Origin: an uncultured Desulfovibrio sp.
GTDB lineage: Bacteria > Desulfobacterota > Desulfovibrionia > Desulfovibrionales > Desulfovibrionaceae
Length of the DNA: 64,000 bases
NCBI RefSeq assembly: GCF_902477725.1
Contig: NZ_CABSIF010000003.1
Coordinates: 1-64,000 of the forward strand
Direction of reading: 5' to 3'
Both the position numbers and the translations under genes were made by a program. Below, in pieces: positions 8,357-16,579 of the stretch; the stretch's first letter is position 1, and every line of letters begins with the position of its first letter. Below the pieces are notes generated by a model. The model saw only the letters and a program-made list of their open reading frames with translations. It was not told the DNA's origin and ran no database searches.

Positions 8357-9664
8357 CTAGTTGTTAACCGTCTGAAGCTTGGGCAGGGTATTGGCCCCGT
8401 GGGGCAGCAGTGTTGCCCGCAGGTCTATGCCGCCGTTCAGCTTTTTTGCCAGTGCAAGGGCTTCGTCCAGCGTTGTGGTGATGTGGATCTTTGTTTTGGC
8501 AAAGTCCGCGGCATTCATGGAGCTGACCATGATGAGGTTGTGCTTTCCCGCCGATTCCGCAAACAGAAAGCCCACATAGCTGCCTATGGAAAAATTCTCG
8601 CGCAGGTCTTTTTCGCGCGCGTCCATGTTGTCGAAATCGCAAATCTGGTGCTGGGTATCCGGGCTGCCAAAGCCCTCAGTGCAGGCTGACAGGATGATGA
8701 TGGTGCCGCCCTCGCTCACCACCGCAAGTGCGTTGGCCAGGGTTTTGATGGTCTGGTAAAAATTGATGTCCTTGGGCGCGCCACCCGCGCTGGCGATGAC
8801 CAGAGGAGTGCGTTCTCCCACGTTGACGCCGTCGATGGCATCAACCAGTGCGCAGGCCTCGCGGTGGGCCTGCACCATGTCGCCAGCCACGGCCTTGATG
8901 ATGTTGTAATTGTCGTCCACCACCACGTTGAGCAGAAAGCTGGGCTTGGCCAGCTGGGCGGCCTCTTCAAGATCGGCGTGAAAAATATTGCTGGTTTCCA
9001 TATTGGCGCTGCGCACAGCCGCATTGGTACCGCTGCCAAAGCCCTTGTTCAGGGCCAGATTGTGGTGCCGCTGGATGGTCTCGTAGCTGGCGATGCCGGG
9101 CAGCAGATACTTGGGCCCGCCGCCGTACCCGGCCAGAAAGTGGTACACCACGCCGCCGGTCAGGATGATATGGTCGCACTCCATGGCAAAGCGGTTAAAC
9201 CACACCTCGGTGCCGTTGCTGGTCACGCCCGCCTTGACCATATCCGCCGCATCCCGGCACTTGTGGTCAATAACCTGAATACGGTTGTAAATATCTTCGG
9301 AAACAATGGCGATGTGCTCCTCGCGCGTCATCGGTCGGTGCGTGCCCGTGGCCGTGAGTATACGAATGTCTGCATCGCGGATGCCGCATTTGTTCAGACG
9401 GGCCACCACAGCAGGAACATAAACATTGGGCGACTGCCACAGACGCGTGGAATCTGGCACGACAATGCACACCGTCTGGCCGGGTTTGAGCATTTCCTCA
9501 AGCCTGGGCGAACCGATGGGATTATCCAGAGCTTCATTAATGTGCTCCAACGCGCTTTTTGCGGGCAGCGCAACCGCATTGGAATGCAGCTCCGCCGCTA
9601 TGAGGCCGTTGCCAAGCTCCACAGAAAATTCCCTGTCGCCGTATTTCATGTAATGCTGTGCCAT
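8357..9664 (-). CDS. larA: LarA-family nickel-dependent 2-hydroxyacid racemase
   Basis: A 435-residue LarA homologue. LarA uses a covalent nickel-pincer nucleotide to interconvert D- and L-lactate, and relatives act on other 2-hydroxyacids. Against Lactiplantibacillus LarA (H108, H174, K184, H200) this protein has H109 (TATGTHRP), H175 (VVYHFLAGY), K185 (GGGPKYLLPG, the cofactor-bearing Lys) and H201, a uniform one-residue offset, so the site looks fully active. The start at 9664 (MAQHYMKYG) is preferred over an upstream in-frame ATG in low-quality sequence. Cofactor genes larB, larC and larE are not in the window. Substrate is unproven; lactate is the default. Confidence 0.85.
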   Translation of the reverse strand: MAQHYMKYGDREFSVELGNGLIAAELHSNAVALPAKSALEHINEALDNPIGSPRLEEMLKPGQTVCIVVPDSTRLWQSPNVYVPAVVARLNKCGIRDADIRILTATGTHRPMTREEHIAIVSEDIYNRIQVIDHKCRDAADMVKAGVTSNGTEVWFNRFAMECDHIILTGGVVYHFLAGYGGGPKYLLPGIASYETIQRHHNLALNKGFGSGTNAAVRSANMETSNIFHADLEEAAQLAKPSFLLNVVVDDNYNIIKAVAGDMVQAHREACALVDAIDGVNVGERTPLVIASAGGAPKDINFYQTIKTLANALAVVSEGGTIIILSACTEGFGSPDTQHQICDFDNMDAREKDLRENFSIGSYVGFLFAESAGKHNLIMVSSMNAADFAKTKIHITTTLDEALALAKKLNGGIDLRATLLPHGANTLPKLQTVNN

Positions 9665-9815
9665 GAGTCGTGTCCCTGTTTGTTGCTGTGCCGCAAATGC
9701 AGCGCCGGGCCTTGTTCCGCACAATTTTGCCGCAGCGCAGTTCGTTCAGGGTCTGTTATGCCTCATGCAGGTTTTTGTGAAGAGGGGGGAATCCCGCTTC
9801 CGCGCCACATATGCT

Positions 9816-10541
9816 CTACCCCAGCAGCGCGCTGCCCGTCATCACAAGGCCCGCACAGGCAAGCATGGCATCAATAAGCAGACTGAAGGTCGCTTCAGAC
9901 ATGCCAAGCACAAAACGCTTGCCCAGAAAGGTGCCAATAGCCAGCGTAGCCCCCACCAGAAGGCCATTGCACAGCACTGGCAGGGGCAGACCGCCCACAG
10001 CCCCGAATGCCAGAGCTTTGGCAAAATACACTGCAATGGACGCCGCCGCCTCGGTGGCAAGCAGCGCGCCCTTGGCAAGGCCAAAACCGGCAAAGATGGG
10101 AATGGTCAGCGGCCCGGTGGAATATACAACCCCAGTCAGATACCCCACAAGGCCGCCCGCCAGGGCCATCTGCCGGGGGCCAAGGCGCATGCCGCGCGTT
10201 CTGCTGGCCCGGCGCAAGCCGATGAGCGCAAAAAAGAACAGACCGATGCACAGATTGGAAATCTCCGAGGGCATGATCCAGAGCGTCCGCACACCCAGCA
10301 CCGCCGCAGGCACGGCCGTTACCGAATAACAGACAAAGGCCCTGAGGCTTATCTGCCGCCGCCAGGCCACCACGCGCGAGGCATTGCCCGCAATGGAGGC
10401 AACAGCCATGATGGGGATGGCGGCCTTGGGGCCAAAGGCTAGACTCAGCACCGGCAAAAGGATTATGGACGATCCGGTGCCCACCACCCCGCTGATGGCC
10501 CCTGCCACAATGCCGCATAGAGCAATGAGCGCGTATACCAC
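9816..10541 (-). CDS. TauE/SafE (TSUP) family exporter
   Basis: A 241-residue polytopic protein with seven to eight hydrophobic helices and the two-fold repeated TSUP pattern (GxxxGxGSSIILLPVL near the N-terminus, GxxVGYLTGVVYSTGPLTIPI in the middle). Characterised members export sulfite, sulfoacetate or other organosulfur anions, or move unrelated anions. It lies upstream of larA on the same strand, 150 bases away. In an organism that makes sulfite from isethionate a sulfite exporter would be sensible, but the substrate is not shown by sequence. Confidence 0.8.
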   Translation of the reverse strand: MVYALIALCGIVAGAISGVVGTGSSIILLPVLSLAFGPKAAIPIMAVASIAGNASRVVAWRRQISLRAFVCYSVTAVPAAVLGVRTLWIMPSEISNLCIGLFFFALIGLRRASRTRGMRLGPRQMALAGGLVGYLTGVVYSTGPLTIPIFAGFGLAKGALLATEAAASIAVYFAKALAFGAVGGLPLPVLCNGLLVGATLAIGTFLGKRFVLGMSEATFSLLIDAMLACAGLVMTGSALLG

Positions 10542-10573
10542 GGCCTCTCCATACTGCGCGCGCAGATTTGCGT

Positions 10574-10885
10574 TTACAGGGGCGTAATCTGATCTACCAC
10601 GTGGTGGAACACATAGGGGTCTGCCACCAGCTCAAAGCGTTCGTCATCGGGATAGTGCACCGCAAGCTGGTAATTTTCGCCCGCAAAGGCCTTTATAGCC
10701 TCTAGCGAATCCCACCATGTAGCAAAGAAAAAATGCTCCCAGCCGCGAAATGTCATGCGTTTGACCGCAACGCCCAGATTGCCGTCAACGCTTTTGGCGT
10801 GGTCTTCGCCCGTTTTGCGCAGATGCTCGGCAAAGGCGTCGCCCATAGCCTCTGGCACGCACCCGTGCCATGTTCTCACAATCAT
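10574..10885 (-). CDS. Antibiotic-biosynthesis-monooxygenase-fold (ABM-like) protein
   Basis: A 103-residue protein with the dimeric ferredoxin-like ABM pattern: an N-terminal strand MIVRTWHG, a helix with AFAEHLRKTG, then FFFATWWDSLEAIKAFAGENY, the aromatic core seen in ABM/YdhR-like proteins. The start at 10885 has a clear AGGAGG Shine-Dalgarno. It sits 32 bases upstream of the TSUP gene on the same strand, so the two are probably cotranscribed. Enzymatic activity cannot be inferred. Confidence 0.7.
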   Translation of the reverse strand: MIVRTWHGCVPEAMGDAFAEHLRKTGEDHAKSVDGNLGVAVKRMTFRGWEHFFFATWWDSLEAIKAFAGENYQLAVHYPDDERFELVADPYVFHHVVDQITPL

Positions 10886-11142
10886 GCTGCCTCCTGTCTG
10901 CTCCCGCGCCCGCCGCGGACGAGGGCGCATTGTCAACGAAAATCCCTTGTGGTACCCAAACCGCACACCAAGTCATCCTGCCTTCGGGATAATTCCGGCG
11001 TACAGGCGGCCCCGCGCCTGCGCCCTTGCTGTTTTCGGGGCAACAAACCCTGGCATCACCACATCGATTCACACCGGCCTACAGACCACTTTTCCTGTCC
11101 GCCTTCCAGAACGATTTCTATGCCATTACGCGGAGCACGCAT

Positions 11143-11847
11143 ATGATCGGGCCAATTGTGAACAGTGGCGGACTTTTCATCGGCGGCATCATCGGCGTTA
11201 TTTTTGCCGATATTTTTCCTGAACGGCTCAAAAAAGCGCTGCCTTCCATCTTTGGCGTCATAACCCTGTGTCTGGGCGCGACCCTTGTGGGTAAGGCCGC
11301 AGCGCTGCCCGCCGTGACGATTTCGCTCATTCTCGGCACCATGGTGGGCGAAATCATGTATGCTGAGGCCTTGTTGCAAAAGTTCCTGCGGGCCATTTTT
11401 AGCCTGCTTAAGAGCAAGCGCATGGGGGACGAAAACTTTTCCCTGATGGTCATAACCTTAGTGGCGGCATTCTGCTTTGGCAGCATGGGCTTTTTGGGGG
11501 CCTTTCATGAAGGCCTCACCGGCAAGCCCGACATCCTGCTGACCAAGGCCGCGCTGGACATGTTTACCGGCGTGGTTTTCGGCTCCTTCATGGGCTTTTC
11601 CGTAAGCCTTATCGCCGTGCCGCAGTTTATTATTCTGGCGCTCATCTACATGGGGGCCACCACCATTGCCCCGTTCATGACCCCGGCCATGCTCAACGAC
11701 TTTACCGCCTGCGGCGGCGTCATCTTTGTGGCCACGGGCCTGCGCATGTGCGATATTAAGATATTCCCGGTCATCAACATGCTGCCCGCGATGGCCATTA
11801 TTTTGCCGCTTTCGCACCTGTGGGAGCTGTACTTTCCCTTCAAATAA
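11143..11847 (+). CDS. DUF554-family membrane protein (YqgA-like)
   Basis: A 234-residue integral membrane protein with about six to seven helices. The N-terminal MIGPIVNSGGLFIGGIIGV, the GTMVGEI segment and the GAFHEGLTGKPDILLTKAALDMFTG stretch are typical of DUF554. Family function is unknown; a transport role is usually guessed. The start at ATG 11143 follows GGAG. It runs divergently from the ABM gene, and both promoters must lie in 10886-11142. Confidence 0.85.
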   Translation: MIGPIVNSGGLFIGGIIGVIFADIFPERLKKALPSIFGVITLCLGATLVGKAAALPAVTISLILGTMVGEIMYAEALLQKFLRAIFSLLKSKRMGDENFSLMVITLVAAFCFGSMGFLGAFHEGLTGKPDILLTKAALDMFTGVVFGSFMGFSVSLIAVPQFIILALIYMGATTIAPFMTPAMLNDFTACGGVIFVATGLRMCDIKIFPVINMLPAMAIILPLSHLWELYFPFK

Positions 11848-11926
11848 CCGGCCTGCGACCATGGCTGAAATACGGTGTTGCCCCCGGCCTTGCGCGCACG
11901 AGGGCAAAACCGTTTAAACACTGCGG

Positions 11927-12925
11927 CTAGTGCAGCGATTGCAGTTGGGCCAGCAGATCCTCCGGCAGATCAATACTATTTCGCTCACTGGCGGCGCGGC
12001 TGAGGCCGATGCGGCGGTCGCCCGGCAGACGCGCGCCCGGCTGGTCGCTGATGAAGCCCAGCAAGTGCTCCACCCGATCCAGAAAGTTCGCCCCTGCCGT
12101 AGCCGCAGGGTCCATGACCAGAAAACTCTGCCCAAGGCGCGGCGGCGGGCCGTCCGGCGTGAACAGGGAAGAGGCCTCAATGGCCAGGGAAGCACCAGTA
12201 AGCGCTGCCGCCATTATTTCCACAATGAGTGCAAGGGCATAGCCCTTGGGGCCGCCAAAGGGCAGCAGTGCGCCGTTGAAAGCCTTGACCGGATCGCAGG
12301 TAGGATTGCCCTCTGCATCCACAGCCGCGCCCTCGGGGATACTCTCGCCCTTTTTTGCGGCCTGCAAAATCTTGCCGCGCGCCAACAGCCCCATGGAAAG
12401 ATCAATAACAAGGGGAGGGGCGTCCTTGCGCGGGCAGGCCATAGCCAGAGGGTTCGTGCCAAACGTCACCTTGGAGCCGCCGTAGGGGGCCAATGCAGCG
12501 GGGCTGTTGGCAAAGCCGAGGGCCAGCAGACCCTGCGCCGCCAGATCCGCCACGGGGAATCCCATCACGCCCGCATGGTGCGAATTGCGCACGGCCATGA
12601 GGGCCACGCCAGACTCCCTGGCGGCCTGAGCCACCACGGGCAGGCCATCGGCAAAAGCGCTGAAGGCAAATCCGCAGCAGGCGTCAACCAGCACCACGCC
12701 AGGCTTTGTGCGTTCCACCACTGGAATGGCGTTGCCGTCAACCTTGCCTGCCGCCGCCTGGGACGCATAGTAGGGAATGCGCGAAAATCCGTGCGAGGGC
12801 AGGCCTTCCATTTCTGCCCGCAGGAGCGAGGCGATGGTCAATTGGGCATTTCGCTGCCCGACCTTGTGGGCCTGCAAAATGTCTTCGCCCATTTTTTGTG
12901 CTTCGGTAAGGCTGATATGAGGCAT
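11927..12925 (-). CDS. Ldh_2-family malate/L-lactate/sulfolactate dehydrogenase-like oxidoreductase
   Basis: A 332-residue NAD(P)-dependent oxidoreductase of the Ldh_2 family (relatives: YlbC, L-sulfolactate dehydrogenase ComC, ureidoglycolate dehydrogenase, DpkA). Landmarks: LPSHGFSRIPYY with the conserved SHG near residue 44, VRNSHHAGVMGFP with the catalytic His region, YGGSKVTFGTNPLA, and PFGGPKGYALALIVEI. These enzymes oxidise 2-hydroxyacids or reduce imines. With LarA and a TSUP exporter within 3 kb, a role in 2-hydroxyacid or sulfonate catabolism is attractive but unproven. Confidence 0.82.
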   Translation of the reverse strand: MPHISLTEAQKMGEDILQAHKVGQRNAQLTIASLLRAEMEGLPSHGFSRIPYYASQAAAGKVDGNAIPVVERTKPGVVLVDACCGFAFSAFADGLPVVAQAARESGVALMAVRNSHHAGVMGFPVADLAAQGLLALGFANSPAALAPYGGSKVTFGTNPLAMACPRKDAPPLVIDLSMGLLARGKILQAAKKGESIPEGAAVDAEGNPTCDPVKAFNGALLPFGGPKGYALALIVEIMAAALTGASLAIEASSLFTPDGPPPRLGQSFLVMDPAATAGANFLDRVEHLLGFISDQPGARLPGDRRIGLSRAASERNSIDLPEDLLAQLQSLH

Positions 12926-13365
12926 GGGGTCTCCAGAATCTAGCTGATTTTACTTATAGTTGCTTGCATTGCGCGAGCACTTTTTGCATACCAGTATTGT
13001 TGATGGCGGAAAAGGATGTTTTGCGCACCCACCCTGGGGCTTTTCTACGCGCAAACTAAATGCTAACCTTATAAAGGCGCGCTGGCTCCCGCTTGGCCCG
13101 TGCTGCCGTTGAAGCTCCACGCGCGCGGTCATAATGGCAGTTCTGGCCTGCGCGACGACCGGGAACAAAAGCCCTGTATGGGGGCAGCGGGCATCTTTTT
13201 TCCGTTTTACAGAAAATTGCTGCTTGACTGCGCGCCTCAGTCGCCATAAGCAAGCTCGCGACAGGCATTGCCGCCGAAAAATTCCCCCCCTTGGAATTCG
13301 GCGTTCAGGGTTAGTGCCCCTTTTGGGAATTGCTGCCTCACGCGATGCCAACATAAGGAAGGATA
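12926..13365. other. Intergenic region between divergent genes
   Basis: 440 bases between the Ldh_2-like gene (-) and the DUF4910 gene (+). It must hold both promoters. The last 20 bases contain AAGGAAGG, the Shine-Dalgarno for the right-hand gene. I see no convincing coding sequence; the short frames here have unlikely composition. Confidence 0.4.
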
Positions 13366-14640
13366 ATGACGAGCTTCCACAACTTTCTTCGCAGTCTTTT
13401 TCCCATATGCCGCAGTATTACGGGCAACGGGGTGCGGCAGACGTTGCGCATGTTGCAGGAAGAATTACCGGGATTACGCACCGTTGAGGTGCCGTCTGGA
13501 TCCAAGGTTTTTGACTGGACAGTGCCGGACGAATGGAACATCCGGGGCGCGCGACTGACCGGCCCATCGGGCGAAGTGATTGCCGACTTTGCCGACACAA
13601 ACCTGCACGTGATGGGCTATTCAGAACCCGTTGACTGCGACATTTCGCTGGAAGAGCTGCAAAACCATTTGCATTCCCTGCCCGAAATGACCAATGCCAT
13701 TCCCTATGTCACCTCATACTATGCCCGGCGCTGGGGCTTCTGCATCAAGCACGAGCAGCGGCAAAAGCTGGCCCCCGGCATGTACCATGCCTCCATAGAT
13801 TCCACCCTGGCTCCGGGGCATCTGACATACGGTGAGCTTGTGATTCCCGGCCAGTGCGAGAAAGAAGTTTTTCTTTCCACCTACATCTGCCACCCCTCCA
13901 TGGCCAACAACGAGCTTTCCGGCCCGGTGGTGGCCACGGCACTGGCGCAGTGGGTGGCGCAGCGCCCGCGCCGCTACACCTACCGTTTTGCCTTTGTGCC
14001 GGAAACTATCGGCTCCATCACCTATCTGAGCCGCAACCACGAGGCCTTGCGCCGCAATGTGGTGGCGGGCTTCAACCTCACCTGCATGGGCGATGAGCGG
14101 GCCTATTCCTATCTGCCCAGCCGCAAGGGCAACACCCTGGCCGACAAGGCCGCCCTGCACGTGCTGCACCACTTTGCGCCCGATTTTATCCGCTACACCT
14201 TTCTTGACCGCGAGAGCGACGAGCGCCAGTACTGCGCGCCCGGCATCGACCTGCCCCTGTGCAGCGTCATGCGCAGCAAATACCACGCCTACCCCGAATA
14301 TCACACCTCGCTGGACGACTGCTCGCTTGTTACACAAAAGGGGCTTGAAGGCAGCGTGAACATCATGACGCGCATCCTTGAAGCGCTGGAAGAAAACGTC
14401 ACCTACGAGCCGCGCGTGCTGTGCGAACCGCAACTGGGCAAACGCGGCCTCTACCCCACGCTGAGCACAAAAACTTCCTGCACGGAACAGGTCAATCTGA
14501 TGATGGATCTGCTGGCCTATGCCGATGGCGAAACCACGCTGCTTGAAGAAGCAGACATTGTGGGCAGAGATATTTTTCGCTGTGCGGAAACCATGCGCAA
14601 GCTGGTTGAAAAGGACGTGCTGGCGGTCAAAACCTGCTGA
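13366..14640 (+). CDS. DUF4910 / M28-like aminopeptidase-domain protein
   Basis: A 424-residue protein of the DUF4910 type. The central part resembles zinc aminopeptidases: YICHPSMANNELSGPV (about 168-183) supplies a His and Asn/Glu pattern, FVPETIGSI the Glu, and FLDRESDERQY plus EYHTSLDD further metal-type residues. A C-terminal winged-helix-like part follows (from about 335). Members often lie in surface polysaccharide or flagellin-glycan loci, but none is seen here. Peptidase activity is not certain, because the usual Asp of the first metal motif appears as Asn. Confidence 0.72.
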   Translation: MTSFHNFLRSLFPICRSITGNGVRQTLRMLQEELPGLRTVEVPSGSKVFDWTVPDEWNIRGARLTGPSGEVIADFADTNLHVMGYSEPVDCDISLEELQNHLHSLPEMTNAIPYVTSYYARRWGFCIKHEQRQKLAPGMYHASIDSTLAPGHLTYGELVIPGQCEKEVFLSTYICHPSMANNELSGPVVATALAQWVAQRPRRYTYRFAFVPETIGSITYLSRNHEALRRNVVAGFNLTCMGDERAYSYLPSRKGNTLADKAALHVLHHFAPDFIRYTFLDRESDERQYCAPGIDLPLCSVMRSKYHAYPEYHTSLDDCSLVTQKGLEGSVNIMTRILEALEENVTYEPRVLCEPQLGKRGLYPTLSTKTSCTEQVNLMMDLLAYADGETTLLEEADIVGRDIFRCAETMRKLVEKDVLAVKTC

Positions 14641-14685
14641 CGACTGTGCGCGGCATGGCTGCAAGGCCACCGCGCAACAGCCGCG

Positions 14686-15474
14686 TCACGCCATGTCCCA
14701 GCCCTGGGTTGTTTCCCGCCCCTGCTTGTAGCGGAAGTCGCATACCTTGCCGCCCTCAGCCAGTGTTGAGGTGCGAGCAAGGCCAGTGCCCTCCGCCCGT
14801 GCGGTGGGAAAGTCCACCCGGCAGGGATAAGGAGCCAGCTCGGGCATGCCCAGCGAGGCAAAATACTTCATCAGCCCGCATTCCGTGTAGTTAACACCGA
14901 TATCAAAATCACGCCCATCTCCCCGAAATACAGTCTGCACCCAGTCCAGCGGGTAGCGCCGCTGCTGGCTGCGCATGGCCCAGCCCTGCAACAGGGCAAA
15001 ATACTCCGGCGTAAAAAAGCGCTGCCCATTGGCGCGGTACGCTTCCTTTTGCTCCTCAAAACTGTAGACCGCCAGATCGTACACAAGCTTGCCCACATCC
15101 CTGGCGCTGAATCCGTGCTCGCGCATGGCCGTGTACAGCGCCGCATACTGCGGCCCTACCAGAAAACTGGGGTAGGTCAGGTTTTCTGGCCCGCCGATAT
15201 CCGGCAGCGGCAGCAACCGGGCATGGGCCTGCCTTGCCTGGGCAAACATGGCTCGCAAGTCCTCTGCTGGGCGCTGCCCGGCGAGCATCTGCTCCGCACC
15301 GGCGCACATGCCCGCAAATTCGGCTTTGAGGGCCTCATCGCTCACCGGCTTGCCAACCCCCTGTGCAATGGAGGCCATACAGGAACAAGGCAGCAGCAGA
15401 GCGGCGCAGGTTCCCAGAGCCAGAGAACAAAATACGCGCCGGGTATAGCGGGGAAGCATAATGGCATGGTGCAT
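14686..15474 (-). CDS. L-2-amino-thiazoline-4-carboxylate hydrolase-like protein, exported
   Basis: A 262-residue protein. An N-terminal basic stretch and hydrophobic run (about 12-34, ending CSCMASIAQG) suggest a signal peptide. The rest resembles the ATC_hydrolase family, whose hallmarks are a GVNYTECGLMKYFASLGMPE segment, a second Cys in PYPCRVDF and a C-terminal CDFRY. Known members open a thiazoline ring, but most are uncharacterised. The start at 15474 is chosen because AGGAG lies six bases upstream; a second ATG lies 15 bases further in. Confidence 0.7.
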   Translation of the reverse strand: MHHAIMLPRYTRRVFCSLALGTCAALLLPCSCMASIAQGVGKPVSDEALKAEFAGMCAGAEQMLAGQRPAEDLRAMFAQARQAHARLLPLPDIGGPENLTYPSFLVGPQYAALYTAMREHGFSARDVGKLVYDLAVYSFEEQKEAYRANGQRFFTPEYFALLQGWAMRSQQRRYPLDWVQTVFRGDGRDFDIGVNYTECGLMKYFASLGMPELAPYPCRVDFPTARAEGTGLARTSTLAEGGKVCDFRYKQGRETTQGWDMA

Positions 15475-15849
15475 GGCGGCTCCTGCTTGTGGCGCGCTTG
15501 CGCGCCAGACTACGGGTTTACGGCATGACTCACACTAGCCGGAAGCCGGGGGCGCTGTCCACGCGAGCCAGAGTTGCGGTGCGGGCTTGTGGCATGGTCA
15601 GCGGCATGGATGCGCGGCACCCTCCCTTTTGCAAGTAAATCACTATTAATTACAAATTATCATTTACTATTTTTTAATATAATTCAGTGTAATATACGGC
15701 ATAGCGATTTCATCACATTGGTATACCGGTTGACATGTGAACATAACTGGTACATGCAAAACGGCTGTCCGGCGCATGTGGGAGACTACGTCATTTCACC
15801 CCTGAGGCCGGAAACTGTTGCCCGTGATCAGACCAGCCGAGGAGCGTTC
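15475..15849. other. Intergenic region between divergent genes
   Basis: 375 bases. The 15640-15750 part is AT-rich, with promoter-like sequence for the GyrI-like gene. Reading continues in frame upstream of 15850 to 15574 without a stop, but the composition and absence of a ribosome site suggest non-coding. Confidence 0.4.
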
Positions 15850-16344
15850 ATGCCAATGCCTTTTGCCGTTGTGGTGTTGCAGCACCACAGTGTCCGCCTT
15901 TTCGGTGTGCGCATCCACACAACCCTGCACAACGCCCCGCAGGAATGCCCCCGGCTGTGGAATGAGGTCTTTACCCCCCGCATGCCAGAGCTGAGCGGCA
16001 AGCCCAGCAATACCTATCAGGGGCCATCTTACGGGCTTTCTTTATTTACAGATCATGCAGGCCTGGCTTTTGATTACTGGGCTGCGATGGAAGCTCCGGA
16101 ACTTGCCGCGCCGCCCGCTGGCATGGACACGGTAACTCTGCCGGGCGGTCTCTATGCCTGTTGCCGCATTCCCGCTGCTGGCATGCTTCAGGAAGCATAC
16201 GACTACATGTACGACGAATGGCCCCAAACGCCGGACGGCTATACCGTTCTGGCAGACAAACCCTGCTTTGAGCGCTACGACAGCCGCTTTTTTCAGTCCG
16301 GTACCCACGATGTCTATGTGCCCGTGCTGCCCCGCGAAAAATAG
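15850..16344 (+). CDS. GyrI-like / AraC effector-binding domain protein
   Basis: A 164-residue stand-alone small-molecule-binding domain of the GyrI/SOUL/AraC_E_bind type. Evidence: the pattern HHSVRLFGVRIHTTLHNAPQECPRLWNEVFTPRMPEL at the start, LPGGLYACCRIPAAG in the last third and a C-terminal CFERYDSRF...VYVPVLPRE, which is how this fold usually ends (effector-domain beta strands with the Glu-rich pocket). There is no DNA-binding helix-turn-helix. The start at ATG 15850 follows GAGGAG. Ligand unknown. Confidence 0.75.
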   Translation: MPMPFAVVVLQHHSVRLFGVRIHTTLHNAPQECPRLWNEVFTPRMPELSGKPSNTYQGPSYGLSLFTDHAGLAFDYWAAMEAPELAAPPAGMDTVTLPGGLYACCRIPAAGMLQEAYDYMYDEWPQTPDGYTVLADKPCFERYDSRFFQSGTHDVYVPVLPREK

Positions 16345-16579
16345 CCTCCCCTTGCGACCTATTCGCCCTGATCTCCCAGCCCCTTGGGCCTGACTTTCGG
16401 GCCTGCCTCTCTTTCATTTCCCTCAGCTTTTTCCCCTGCCTGTTTCGGGCACAAATCACACCATAAAAGTATGCTATAAATTGCACTCTTTTGGGGAATA
16501 TGTTATATTGCGAATGAATCGTAATAATCGGCAACTCGGCTGCACCCTTGCGCCCGCTTATGCCGATAGGGGAGCATAC

